DNA of 61,073 nt from Halocafeteria seosinensis (GCA_001687465.1 LVLI01000566.1:1-61073), one strand, 5' to 3'; positions 46,624 to 60,273 are shown, counted from the first letter of the stretch. Made by a program: numbers and translations. Notes: a model not told the origin generated them from the letters alone.

Positions 46624-49600
46624 TTACAAGGCAAGACTGGAAGAAGTACTTTCGTCGTCCCACAATGATTCTACAAAGCTGCGATAGTCAACGCCTTCTT
46701 TATCAATCGCTCCGGCATTTTCGAGTGCTCGGTAAAAGACATCTTCTTCATTGACGCCGAGACGGTAGCCGCAAGAACTCAAAGCATTCGAGAAAGAGCG
46801 AAATGGGAGCGCGCCCTTGCTTTGCTGATCATAAAGACGGAAAATCCGAACTAGTTCACTCCTGCGTGTTCGAAAGAAGTTAGCCATGTCTGAGAGCATC
46901 TTGCTAACAGTTGCTCCGTCCATTCTACTGGACAAAGAATCCCTAGGGGAACCCTTCTCTTCGCTTCTAGCGCTGCCATCTTGGTCACTTGCAGAGCGCG
47001 ATCTATCAGATTCGTCCCGAGACCCTGGATGACCGCCAGTTGGTTCCTCTGCAGGAGATTCTCGAGACACTGGGGCTCTTTGGGGGCCGTCTTCACGCTT
47101 GGCAGGGGTGAACGTATGCTCTTTCCGGTAGTGCTTAAAAACTTCAGGCGCTTGGCCAGTACCCTGTTTCAACTCATTACGGAATCCACTGACGAGAGCA
47201 ATGAAATCCTCTACTTCATCTTCAGGCCGATTCTCCGCATCAATAAGTGTCTTCACGAACCCGCGCCACGAAATGCTCCCTGGAGGAATATCCGGAGACG
47301 TGAAGCCTTCACTAGCGGCGCTTGGATAGTTGCTCATCAGCAGTCTCAGTTCGCTGTCGCTGATTCCCATGTCCAGGTGATGTCTTCTTAGAAGCCACCG
47401 GAACTCTTTCGGTGTTATGACGTCAGTCACCGTGGCTCCTAGGTCGCGGAAGACTCTTCGGAGGTGTTCAGTACTACTTAGAAGAGCCGAGCGGAGCTGC
47501 TTGAGCAGCTTCATATGTCTGGTCTGGGTATGCGTGTCTCGCCGAAGTTCCTTTCTCAGTTTATCCACCAAATCGCGATAGTCTATCATCCCTTTATGTC
47601 GAGCTAGCAAGTCTGCTTTCTGTTCCAGTTGCTCTCGTGCTGTCAAGCACACCCACTGTCCCGTTTTCGGATCTGTATAGCCTCGGGAACGGGGGACATC
47701 GTGTGGAGGTCTGACCTCCTCAATTTTTTCATCATTGACAGCTTCTTCATCGAGAATATTATCTACCTCATGTTCCTCTATTATAGGTGAGATGGCTCCG
47801 TACCTCTGCATTAGATCGCGCATGGTGCTTTTGGAAAGAAAACCTTCTTCGTGCTTGTAGCCTGCCGAACGTTCAAGTAAATCACGCTGCTTCGAAACGG
47901 TCAACAGAGAATCAAGGCATCCACTGAGAATCGACGCAAGAGTATTAAAATGCGATGATTTTTCTGTCTCAAACATTCTGCCTTCCTTATACTTGCGTGT
48001 GAACTCGTCTTCCTGCGTCAAAACAAGCTCTTGGAAAGGATTATGCACAAAACACAGCCGAGAGCCCACCGCTAAATCACTCTCCTGGATCGGTCTTCCC
48101 TTCTCTTCGTATTGCGGATGCATTCGATTAATGCCGACTCCTCGAAGATTGCCAACGCCTGTGCATGCGGGTCCAGTTCGATCTTCGCGGCCAAACTGGC
48201 CACCGCTGTAACCTTGCCCAAACCCATGCTCGTATCCGTATATGTATCCACAGTCGCCAAATTTCCGTGCTTGGGCCAACTTGGCAGAATGTTTCCGTTC
48301 AGTCGGAATGATGTTGCGTTTTCCCCGATCAAGAAACTTTCCGCGGCTGTGGCCGGAGTTCTTTGCCGAGTCCTCGAAAACGCTGATGGTACCATCGCTT
48401 ACAAAATAGTTCACGATAAAACTTCTGTCTCTTTCAGCTTTTGGTACGTCCCCTTCCAGCCGCGCTTTGTATCTCAAAATTTTCCCATCATATGCATTGA
48501 ATTGTTCAACGTCAAACTTGGGGACTCTACCACCGAGGAAATTACGTGCATTCTCGCGAGTATCGAATTCCGAACCAATTGCAGAAATTCCAAAGTGAGG
48601 TGGGAGACTGAGCTCACGACGAATGTTATCTAGCTTCTCTTGAGAATCGACAAAGAATTTCGTCTGGTTCACTCCCAAGTTTTGCTCGTACCACTGTGCC
48701 GTCCACTGGTCGCACTGTGTGAGTAATAAAGGACGATCATAAATGTGTATCAACTCTCCACAAATCAGGTCTCCTGCGGTGACAAAAGGAGATCGCTGTC
48801 CAGGCGCATCACTGTCTCTGCCGGCGGTAATGGTGGGAGCCCAAGCCTCGCGCGCAGTTTCGAACATGCTGGCATCATGCTCTTTCAGTTGTGAACTGTG
48901 TTCATTCGAAACATATCGCGGCTGTCCGGTAATCGGTGAAGTGTAGTTGTATCTGTTGTCACGACCCTTGCTGTATCGATATCGGTGGCACATTTGTTTC
49001 CGCGCGTGCTCTCTTGCGGAATCGCTGGCGGCTTCGTCGACGGTCTGAAGACCGAGTCGGTTTCTAGTTTCGTCCAAGTGACCATTCTTCGTCTTCACGT
49101 CAGCTGAAACCCATGGGACTCTCTGGCGGGTTAATATCTTGTGGAAGTGGCCCCGGCCGTCATTGTTGTATGCAGGTTCCAATATTTCCATCGTATCATC
49201 AGCGAGATGGTAAAGCAGATTCAGTTTTCGAATATCACCAAAAGCTTGAGGAGAATCATCCCAAATTGCTTCAAAACGCAGGATTTCCTTATCATGCTGC
49301 AAGAACTGTTGCTTACGGTCCCCTTCTCTTTTATAGAACCCCAGTACGGGGTCCTCCTCGAAACCGCCATCGGGAAATACTTTTGTAGGCTTGTATCTCT
49401 GGCCAGTCAGAGTAGGTTCTTGTAAGTACGATGGACGAGGAACCGTTTCTGGAGGAGCCAGAGTCTCTCCCACTACATTCTCGAACGTTTCTCGGGCCTG
49501 GGAGGACAAAGAGGGATAATATGATGACATGAGTGTGTAACAGCGTCCGATTCCCGACTTACTCTCTTATCAGCATCACATATGTGGAATGTGTGCCCAT

Positions 49601-50409
49601 ACAACGTGAATTCGTTCCCAACGCGAAGGTCTTCCAGGTTGAGTGACCTGTTTTGTCCATCCAGTACAGGAGCATGTCGTCTTAAGAACAATCCCTGCCA
49701 GGTCATTCATGTTTTAATTCGAATCATGATTTGTAGGAAAGAAACTTAAGTAGCACATACTTGTTGAAATCCCGAGTTTGTAGGAGTTTGCTCGAACATT
49801 CGCACTGTTCCATCCGGAACATAGTACCAAATGATGATTTCTCGTACATGATCAGGTTCGTTCCGATCAAAAACATTGTGTTCGTGTATATAAGCTCTGA
49901 ATCGAAGAATGTTGTGCTGTTGCTGATAGTCCCTCAGGGTCCTTTCGTAGTTCGAAGCTTGGTTGTCTTCGTGCCGGCGCTTGATTTTCTCACGCGCGTC
50001 CGTTGACGCTGCATGTCCTTCATCCAATCTTTCCAGAGGATCCGATCCTTTGGTTGGAAACGTACGATACTGATTGTAGGGTGGCTGCTGAGCAGTATTT
50101 TTCACATGCATCTGTGGTAAACAAGAATGACACCGTGGACGTTAAAATTCAAAAAGTCAAGCAGACTTTAGCTTTTTTTTTTGTTTGAGTATACATACCG
50201 AATGCCCCCGAACAGCACGTGACGCTCCTTCCTGTTGTGGCGTTGTTACCGTGCAGAGTTGAGATTTAGGCCACGCCGGCTTCTGCGGTCACACCATTGG
50301 GTGCAAATAAGCCCTTGAACTCGTCTTTCGGGGCGCTTGCCGTTTAACTTACCGCTTCGCCGTAATGTCGTTCATAAGGGTAATTACTGACGCTTTGCGT
50401 CAGTACCAT
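46624..50409 (-). CDS. RIB72/EFHC-like axonemal protein with three DM10 domains and EF-hands
   Basis: Inner-junction or ribbon protein of ciliary doublet microtubules. Five exons (50409-50353, 50282-50199, 50111-49761, 49694-49563, 49497-46624), with introns of 70, 87, 66 and 65 nt, all in phase; 1165 residues starting MVLTQSVSNYPYERHY. Three DM10 (DUF1126) domains are seen: HNILRFRAYI...VREIIIWYYVPDGTVRMFE, EILRFEAIW...LLYHLADDTMEILEP and GKILRYKARL...FIVNYFVSDGTISVFED. C-terminal EF-hand-like helices follow (HLRRVFRDLGA, ELVRIFRLYDQQSKGALPF). Chlamydomonas RIB72 and animal EFHC1/2 are about 640-750 residues, so this is longer. The extra part is a polar segment around residues 970-1060 and an additional EF-hand pair. 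Confidence 0.93.
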
Positions 50410-50888
50410 GGGATTCGATGGGGGCCTCATGGCCAATCGACTGCTCGCACCGGAATCACTCTGGGGCCCTGTGGTGCCCACAGAGGGCCCTTGGAACCAC
50501 TGTTGGCTCATTATAGTGTCCTTTTAACGACGTTGATGGTGTCAATCAAGCGTGAATGTGGCTAGAACCGCCTTTCTCAGACATACACACACGCTATGAA
50601 ACAAGTAGAAGAATCTCTTTTGTCTCTTCTGTGCTCTCCCCTACGACAACACTATCAAATATCACCGCAATATGCTTTTATAGCCTCATTTGCCTCCCCC
50701 GGACGTCGTATTTGAATTCCAAATGAGCTTCACAAAGAGCGGGGATTTTTTATAGGGGACGACGAAGGGCAACAAAAAAGGTGTACTCGTCACTTAACGC
50801 TCCCAGCAGCCGTTAACGGGAGGAATCAGAGGAATTGTTGCTTCTACCGTGATATACGTCTTTGAAGAGCATATTGGACTCACCCACA
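50410..50888. promoter_or_regulatory. Divergent promoter region
   Basis: A 479-base spacer separates the start codons of the RIB72-like gene (minus) and the Csm1-like gene (plus), so it must contain both promoters. No TATA box or known motif stands out. An imperfect palindrome GGGCCC...GGGCCC occurs at about 50463-50490. Confidence 0.45.
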
Positions 50889-52701
50889 ATGTTGTCCCAA
50901 CTTGTCTCCAATAATCATGGCCGCAAATCGGCCTCGAATAAAGGCTCTGGGAAGCCTAAAAACCCCAAAATAGAGGCGCGCCGACGGCATCCAAGTACCC
51001 ATTCTACCTCTTCAGAGAACCATAAAACCCATAAAACGGGTGATTCTGGAGCCCACAAGAAGCATGTGACTTCCATAAAGCCCTCTGGTCAAAATGAAGG
51101 AAAACAGCGCCAGGAAGGAAGCAGAAAGAAAGGAGGAGCAGCTTTGGAAGACCGTACTAACCGCCGCGAAAATCATTATCATCGCCATAATGACGATGAA
51201 GGGCGCTCATCCGACTCTCATACAAACAGCGACGATACCGGGAGAAAGAGGAGTAGCCAACGGCAGTCGTCTCCGAAAGCTCCTGCTGCGCAGCAAGTCG
51301 TGACAAGCTCCATTTCGGATGATAATGAGGACCAACAGATGGGCCGTCACACTACAGCATCTACGCACTCATCCACCACCGCCCCCTCGCCCAGAAAAAA
51401 GCAAACGTCTTTTTCGCCTTTGAGAGACAACTCTCGCCGGCAGGGGGGATATTCGACGACAAGCACCAACGGGACAAATGAAACGAATTTGATGACAAGT
51501 GAATTCCACCACTCCAATCCTCATCAACCCGATGTTGCAATGCATCCTCAGCATCAGGCTCCCCACCAAAGGCAACAGCAGACGGAACCCTCGCGGGCAG
51601 CATCGTACCTTCTGCCGCCACAACAGCCCCATATTGCGTTCGGAGGGGAATCTGTGCCGGTCAATGCTCCCCCTGCCGAATATGCACATCACGGACATGT
51701 CCCACTTGAACAACCCAAACCTCTAGGGGCTTTTCAGCAACCAGGGGTCTCACACTCAGGCGCAGCAACCTCTCAATTCTCAACAGAGAGGGAAACTCAA
51801 TTCCTTCCACCTGAACAAAGCCACTACAGAAACCCAGGATACGAGTATGCTCGGCAGGGGTATTCAGCACTTGACGATATCATTTCGAAAAGCAATGGAG
51901 GCAATGCCGCAGCTAGAAGTGCGGAAGAGGTAAGGTCTCCCACAATCGCATTTTTTGACACGTTTGCAAGAATACTTCTATCCCTATTGCAGTATGAACG
52001 TATAATTGCACGATTGCGAACTCAGTTTGAAGAGCTGAGGCACCTGCGGACCACGGAAGCGGAATCCGCACTGAACTCTGCACGGAGAACATGGGAGGCG
52101 AGAGTGTCAGCCCAGCAATCAGTGTTGGACCATCTGAGACAAGAACTGCATGAAACCAAAGAAGAACTGAAGCGCGAACGGTCGCAAGCGAAGAGTTTCC
52201 CAGTGCGGCACAAGGAGAGTTCTGCCGAATACAGGGCGATGCAAGAAGAGCTTGAAAATGTACGAGCTGAAAACGATGAACTGCGGAGACAATGTAAGTG
52301 TATATTTCTTCGTTGTTTTCCCCGTCAGTGTCGCGCATCAATTTGCCAATTGCGTTTGTAATGCAGTGTCGGAAGCAGAATCGCAACGCGTGGATCATCA
52401 TCACCTTCGGGTGCAGTCTGAGTGCAATAAATTCTATGAGATCCTCTCCAACATGCACATTGAAAAGCATTCGAAACGGGATGACACGTTCATAGTCACG
52501 TTGAAGAACACTCGTCCAAGTGTCAAGTTTACATTGGAATACACTGTAAATCCTTCAACAGGGATGGGAGAAATTTCGTACAGTCCCCTGGCCGGTACGG
52601 AATCACTGCCGGACTACTTGCAAGAAGATATTGCGTTCGACGAAGACCAAGGACCAATGTTCATATCACGGCTTGTTGAAGCCGTCTTTGGTACCGCATA
52701 G
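50889..52701 (+). CDS. Coiled-coil RWD protein, Csm1/monopolin-like kinetochore candidate
   Basis: Three exons (50889-51929, 51993-52293, 52367-52701), introns of 63 and 73 nt, in phase; 558 residues from ATG 50889. The first 330 residues are disordered and rich in His, Ser, Gln and Lys. A coiled coil follows (YERIIARLRTQFEELRHLRT through ENVRAENDELRRQL). Then comes a compact domain: ECNKFYEILSNMHIEK, FIVTLKNTRPSVKFTLEY, EISYSPLAGTESLPDYLQE and MFISRLVEAVFG. A coiled coil leading to a beta-rich RWD fold with a final helix is the Csm1/Pcs1 plan of monopolin-type kinetochore crosslinkers, and also resembles Spc24/25. The assignment rests on pattern, not on a database match. It is convergent with the STPGR gene, leaving a single base between stop codons. 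Confidence 0.75.
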
Positions 52702-52702
52702 A

Positions 52703-54439
52703 CTATTTTTTCTCCATTGTCTTTCGATGCGCTCGTCTCTGCTGCTGTTTAGCATTCAGTTCAGACTCAGCAATGGTCACATTGAAGGTTTTCTTTCCCC
52801 ACCTAGTAGCCTGGTCGTAAGTGCCGGGTGCAACGTTTTCTTCCCCACTTGCGTAATGGAAGCGCGCTTGTCTCCCAATTCTGCCTCCTGGACTAGTTGA
52901 CCTCGGCTCTTTGCCATAATTACCAGGACCGGGGTTTACATTTGTTTCCGGACTAGACAAGTTGAAAGGATCCACGGCTTTCTTGTTGAAACGATCAAGT
53001 GGCCCCGATGACATCATGCCAGTGCCATCCTGCTGTCGAAGGTTGTAGGTGCGACGAATCCAGGGTAAACTGATGTTCGAGGGGCCCTGAGTGACGATAT
53101 CAGGATCTGTATTATGTGCCATAGCAGCTGTTCGATTGTTCGTAGAGGTGAACATCCAAGACGACTGTTTCTTGTGCCCCCCACGCGGGCGTTGCCTTGT
53201 TGTGGAGTTATACGTTCCCGGAGCAGGACTTTCCTGTGTACTGTCAGCAGCTTTCTTAAAGCGAGTACCCGACGTATTAAATCCAGGAGCAGCCTGATGC
53301 TTGATCTGATGCTTCGGTATATCGGAACGATACTGACCAGGGCCTGGCGCATTTGTTACATCGGTTACATGAAACCTCGGAGCGCTGCTACTGAAAGATG
53401 GCGTATCCTCTCGATTACTACGCTGACTGTTTCGCGAACCGCCTGTAACGGTACCCACTAATTCACTAAGCCTGCTACTGGCGCCTCGCGTTCCTGAGCG
53501 TGACGATCGACCTACCACAGGGTTATATTGGCCCGGTCCTGGTGAATGGGCCCCTCTCCACTCTTCGAGGTCATTCTGAAATCGATCAGCACCACTAAAT
53601 CCACGATGTATCCCTTTGGGAGCGCTCCGAGCTCTATAGAATCCGTCAGTATACCGCGTTTGCTCCGACAAGTAAGCAGCGGGACCAGGTGCATTTGATT
53701 TCCTTTCAAGATTGACTCGTCGAGAAGTGGAGGAGAATCCAGATGATAAGTTTAGATCCGAAACAGACTTTGGACGATAATCTTGGGAATATTGACCGGG
53801 AGCCGGACTAGTACCTCTAACAGGCATCCCCGTAGGTCGGGCAGACCGGCTTTGAGAATACGATGCCGGCCTCGGTTTCTGTACATCGTAACGCGAGTCA
53901 TATTCTCCTGGACCGACTTGACCGTACTTGCTCTTATTGACAGGAATCGGTTCAAGCTCGCCGGCTTCATTCTCGTCGTAACCCAATTCCAGAGCTGCTG
54001 TTGGAATCGTGGGCGCCGTAGATACCCGATGCGAAGATGACTCCCTCGAGGGGGATCTTGAGGAATGAGCTGATCGTGGGTTTTGGCTGGTGCTCATTGG
54101 ACGTACGCCATCCCATCGTTTGACATCATAGCCTCCGGGGCCAGGGGACTCGTCTGGTCTGTACATGAACCTCTTGGAGCTAGCCGAGAACGACACCCGG
54201 GTCCCTTTGTCGGAGGACCTTGAGATCCACTTTTGATCGTTGCCGTTGTATGTGCCGGGGCCGGGGTAATCGTAGCCCTTCCGGGAACCTCGCGAACCAG
54301 ACACCCCAAATCCAACCGTATTTGGTCGATCGCGTCGCACGCTGCTTTTAGCCGCCTCATATGCTCCTGGGCCGAGTTGGTCCTCTCCTCCAACCCTCGG
54401 TACTTCCCTCGATTGAGCTCGTGGGAATCCGTACGACAT
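52703..54439 (-). CDS. Sperm-tail PG-rich repeat (STPGR) protein
   Basis: Single exon, 578 residues, ATG at 54439 (MSYGFPRAQSREVPRV). Many Pro-Gly-Pro-Gly-x-Tyr repeats are spread over the whole length (GPGAYE, PGPGTYN, PGPGGYD, GPGEYD, APGQYS, PGPGQYN, APGPGQYR, APGTYN, NPGPGNYG). This is the STPGR/SHIPPO signature of microtubule-inner and axonemal proteins. The rest is Ser- and Arg-rich and probably disordered. Together with the RIB72-like gene 2.3 kb away it points to a ciliated organism. Whether it lies inside doublet microtubules, as several STPGR proteins do, cannot be told from sequence. Confidence 0.93.
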   Translation of the reverse strand: MSYGFPRAQSREVPRVGGEDQLGPGAYEAAKSSVRRDRPNTVGFGVSGSRGSRKGYDYPGPGTYNGNDQKWISRSSDKGTRVSFSASSKRFMYRPDESPGPGGYDVKRWDGVRPMSTSQNPRSAHSSRSPSRESSSHRVSTAPTIPTAALELGYDENEAGELEPIPVNKSKYGQVGPGEYDSRYDVQKPRPASYSQSRSARPTGMPVRGTSPAPGQYSQDYRPKSVSDLNLSSGFSSTSRRVNLERKSNAPGPAAYLSEQTRYTDGFYRARSAPKGIHRGFSGADRFQNDLEEWRGAHSPGPGQYNPVVGRSSRSGTRGASSRLSELVGTVTGGSRNSQRSNREDTPSFSSSAPRFHVTDVTNAPGPGQYRSDIPKHQIKHQAAPGFNTSGTRFKKAADSTQESPAPGTYNSTTRQRPRGGHKKQSSWMFTSTNNRTAAMAHNTDPDIVTQGPSNISLPWIRRTYNLRQQDGTGMMSSGPLDRFNKKAVDPFNLSSPETNVNPGPGNYGKEPRSTSPGGRIGRQARFHYASGEENVAPGTYDQATRWGKKTFNVTIAESELNAKQQQRRAHRKTMEKK

Positions 54440-54684
54440 TATGTCTCGCTAAAAAGAAATTGTCTTCTCCCAGTTGCGATGATAAATGTATAAGAAACTA
54501 TGTTGCGAACAATTCAACTTCTGGCGGTTCTAGGCGCGTTTTTTCGGTGCATTCTCTATAGCTGCTCGCCTTCAGGAAAACTAATTCGTCCAACCACTAT
54601 GATGACTGACATTGTATGAACGGTAACGAGACATACACAACAGCAGCATGTATTTTTCTAGTAGCCACAAAAGTTCGACGCGCG

Positions 54685-55079
54685 CTAACGTTGGAGAACG
54701 CTGCGACCGGTCGCAACAACATACACTACTATCAACAACGGGTTCTGGTGTTCGGATTTGTGTATGGTGTTATTTGTTGCAGCTGTTTGTAATCCTGTAA
54801 TACGTCCTTCCCGTGTGCCACTGACATCTCCTCGAGTATAACAATCTATACTACCATATGTACATATATGCTTCGCTCCCATCGTCTGTTGTATCAGCTT
54901 CACACTACCGATACAGTGATGCCTCCAGTTCCCACTGCAGGTGTTTGTGATAAACGAATCCATTGTTAAAAGTAACTGAAAACCAGTATCACTCCCCGTA
55001 ATACCACCACCCCTGCCAGCTGAGTACCTGTCGCCTGTGGAAAAGGGGTTACACTTCGCATTCTGTCCACAAACGCAAC
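54685..55079 (-). CDS. Cysteine-containing hypothetical protein, 5' exon missing
   Basis: An open frame of 131 codons follows a possible acceptor CAACGTGCAG. It begins CVCGQNAKCNPFSTGDRYSA, which has EGF-like cysteine spacing, and continues SFITNTCSGNWRHHCIGS. It ends in a hydrophobic-to-basic tail (LLIVVYVVATGRSVLQR). An internal ATG exists at 54963, but the cysteines upstream look coding, so a first exon with a signal peptide may lie further upstream; none was identified. Function unknown. Confidence 0.35.
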
Positions 55080-55485
55080 CTGCACGTTGCTATTCGATAT
55101 TCCCCGTGGAATAACAGTTCGTGATAGTGACAATCACATAATTGCATCCTACACAAAATGCTTTCTTTCCTTGTGGCCATGTAATATGTAGTCTACGAAG
55201 CTACATGAGGATGTGTCAACTCTCGCCAGTTACCAACAGTGACTAGCTGTCAGCTAGCCGTTACGGAGCTAGGCCTAGGCGCAGCGATTCACGTGATACC
55301 TCACGTCACTACTGGTAGTGCCACTGGAGGCCGTAAATATTTGCAACGGTGATTGACATGTTTTGGCTCCACTATGAAGGGGAATTTTTATCCACCAGGA
55401 AAGCAGAAATGAAGTGCGCCGCGTAACAATAAATTCTTCCAAATGACCCTCCGATTTGTACATTGTACAGTTGTACAACTGTACC
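55080..55485. other. Intergenic stretch
   Basis: Probably holds the promoter of the plus-strand gene starting at 55486 and the missing first exon of the minus-strand neighbour. A short palindromic run of TTGTACA elements lies at about 55456-55484. No confident coding exon. Confidence 0.45.
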
Positions 55486-56396
55486 ATGGGGACTTTTATT
55501 GGACCTGCCCTGCGATGTTTTCTTGCTTTGACGACACTGAGTATTCGAGCGTCTGCATCGAAGAAAAAGTACTTATACATCGATTCATTTGCGGACAAAA
55601 ATTTGACCAACCGCGCTTCATTACACAATGTGCCGCACCCTGAGATAAATGCCAACGATGTTGCTCACGGCCGAATAGAATGGAAAATTCTTCGCCCGCA
55701 AGAATCTGCCAATATTCGCTGGGGAATTAGTCCCTACGAACACGGCCCAGCATTTGAACTTGGCGATTCTGTTGGTCCAATGATTGCATCCAAACAACTA
55801 TTCAGCGTGCTGCCAAATGGTTTTGAATTTCGCGCCTACCGGTATATCTACACTGATATGACCTGGGGAGGTTGGTTCTTACAGCTACTATTTCATACAG
55901 GGGCGACATTTGAGTTTCAAAGACAAATAAAAACATACGCACCTCCCAAGTCACATCTATTTCGAGATCCTGATGGAGTTCAGTTCATAAATGGAACGAC
56001 TCCAGACGGATGGTACCTGGTTTCGCTGAAAGTGCAGCCCACCGGCTACTACCGAGCAAAGTTGGAGGGCCTTTCCCCATATCACCATCCTCTAATACTA
56101 CGTATACATGGGAACGGCAACTAGCAGAAATTCCTGCAGATGGGACTATTCAATTCGGTGGGAAGGGATGCCGGGACGGGTCCACTCCTTTTGGGGGTTG
56201 TCAGTTGCAAAGACTAGACAATGTGGTGGTTACGATCCCTGACCAACCGTTTTTCTGCAATGGTAATGAATCACCGGATTACAACTCACGGACATGCCGG
56301 CCTCATCAAACCAGAGAGCAGAGAAATGCCCTCTGGAGACGCACGGATGTGCCGGTAAAGCGGCCAAGGAGGAGTATTCGAGTACGTGATATTTAG
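55486..56396 (+). CDS. Secreted hypothetical protein
   Basis: Two exons (55486-56101 and 56140-56396) with a 38-nt intron (GTATAC...CCTGCAG), in phase, 290 residues. The ATG sits in ACCATGG. The N-terminus (FIGPALRCFLALTTLSIRAS) is a likely signal peptide. The body is beta-rich (GRIEWKILRPQESANIRWGI, GFEFRAYRYIYTDMTWGGWF) and later has DGVQFINGTTPDGWYLVSLK. Cysteines occur only after the intron (GKGCRDGSTPFGGCQ, FFCNGNES, SRTCRP), and the tail is Arg-rich (RRTDVPVKRPRRSIR). I do not recognise the family. Its 3' end faces the end of the beta-amylase gene. Confidence 0.75.
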
Positions 56397-56621
56397 AAAC
56401 TTGCACTACCTGTTTCGAGGGATGTTGGCGGAATGGTGGAGCTTTTTTCCAGGCCAGGGGGAGGACGACTATCCACTAGCATGCGGTGAACGGCACCCTT
56501 TTTATTGTAAGAAGCAGTGGTATGGGCCTTGCTTCCTCTCTGGAGATGTGGCATAAACCCCAAACATTCGCCAACCACTCGTACAGTAATATCAGTGGGA
56601 GAGTAAACACTACAGTTTCAT

Positions 56622-58491
<1,870 letters not shown>

Positions 58492-59229
58492 CCTTGAAGA
58501 AAAGAATATATACATATATATACACACGAAAGAGACATGACAATCCGTATTGCAGAGGGTAACTTAGTAGTGGTATAAAGACTGGGAGCACTCAAGGATG
58601 TGAACCTCGCACTCTCGAGACAGACTGTGACATGAGGCTCATGATGAGGACACACTTCCTTCTGGAGTCTCTCTGGAATTCCGCGGACCGTCTTCATTTA
58701 CAACAGTTTGGGAGCTTTTCATGGAAAGCAGTTAGCTTTCCTAATAACTAGACTAAGTATCCTACTTTCTCAGACGAGCACTATACATATCATCCGGATG
58801 TTCATCCAGGCCAACACCTCGCACAAGTGCGGCACAACTACCAGCCCAAAGTCTTCCACATCCGGGCAAGGATGGTCCAAGATGCTCAAACATGCTTACG
58901 TTCGAAGGATTCCCGATTCAGGGTGCTAGCGTTGATAAGAGTAGGAGGCCTTAGATCTTCCACGGCATGAATATCTCCATTTAGCTGGTACGCCATAATA
59001 TACATTACTACTACTTCTTCCTAGTGACCTTAGTGCTGTGAGAGAATGTTCAGCAGCTCCTCGCAAGAGGAGTTCCAATCTCAGCGAGATATAACCTTTC
59101 GAGCGACCGCTGTGTTGTGGTCGATGACGAGGTAGGCACCATACTCATTCACATATACCGTTGTACCTTTTGTCCGCTACTAGACATGAGCGAACATCCA
59201 TCATATAAATGTTAAGCCGCGTCGGTCTT
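58492..59229. other. Intergenic stretch
   Basis: Between the start of the beta-amylase gene and the end of the phosphoglycerate mutase gene. It includes a TATATACATATATATA-type run near 58507-58524 just upstream of the beta-amylase ATG, which could serve as a promoter element or be simple repeat. No gene seen. Confidence 0.5.
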
Positions 59230-60273
59230 TTATTCCGGAACATGCAATACCTCACCACGAATGCCGATGGAATTCTGCACTACAAAAACGCACTGACGGT
59301 ACGACAGTAGTCCGAGTGGCAGAGTACGCAACATACTTTCTGTCCAAGAGGAATCAATGTTTCGGCATTCAGCTCGTATAGAATGGGCACTCCAGTGGGA
59401 ATATGTAGATCAATGACCTCCTGAGCATTCAATCCTTCAATTGAGGCTAGTATAGCCCGCAGGGAATTACCATGTGCCACAACAAGGGGAAAACGTCCTC
59501 CGAGACATACGGGCAATAGCTCTGAGTTCCAGAAAGGAAGTAACCTCTTCCATGTGCATTCTAAGGATTCCGTTCGAGGCAAATCCGGAATACCGATATA
59601 GCGCGCCTCATCAAGAGTCCAATGTGGATGTTCGGGTCCCATAGTCGGAGGGATAGCATCCCATGTCCGCCTCCATTTATGCACCATCTCTTTATCCATT
59701 GACCGCGCCGCCTCTTCCTTGTTCTTACCTTGCAATGCTCCATAGTGTCGCTCGTTTAGCCTCCAGTGACAGGACTGCACCATAAGGTCATCATACCTGG
59801 TTAAAACTGTTTACAGTGCAACACATCATCTTACCTGAGGTATGAACATTTTATTTGTTTCCTCTAGAATCAGCCACAAAGTCTTAATGGAACGCGAGAG
59901 GACAGATGCGAATGCAATGTCAAACTCCCTCGCCTTTGGATGTTGCAGGATGGCTTTCCCAGCACACTGAGCTTGCTTTTGTCCTGTAAAAGACTATATA
60001 GTCCTCAATCACTGTGTTCACGATGGTACCGTCATCCAAAAGTTCTCACCGTAAGAAGTTAATGGCACATCTACCCAGCCTGTAAAGCGATTCTCGTGGT
60101 TCCATATACTTTCACTGCACTAATGGAAGAAATATGCAAGTTCCGTTCCTACTATCTCGTCTGTCTCAATTCAATTCGTGTACCCATGGCATGCCATACA
60201 CTTACCCGTGGCGCATAAGTATCATGGATACAGTCTTCCGGGAAGAAGTTGTCGACCATCGCGCAGCTTGCAT
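59230..60273 (-). CDS. gpmA: 2,3-bisphosphoglycerate-dependent phosphoglycerate mutase
   Basis: Interconverts 3- and 2-phosphoglycerate in glycolysis. Five exons (60273-60206, 60114-60050, 59983-59835, 59774-59337, 59274-59230), introns 60-91 nt, in phase; 254 residues. The phosphohistidine motif MILMRHGESIW is split by the first intron, with catalytic His in [44 protein letters not shown] and [17 protein letters not shown] (second active-site His) complete the dPGM signature, and [13 protein letters not shown] follows. Sixteen residues precede the catalytic start: [16 protein letters not shown] is basic and hydroxylated and could be a weak organelle-targeting peptide. The last exon ([14 protein letters not shown]) is short and not family-conserved, so the C-terminus is less certain. 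Confidence 0.93.
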
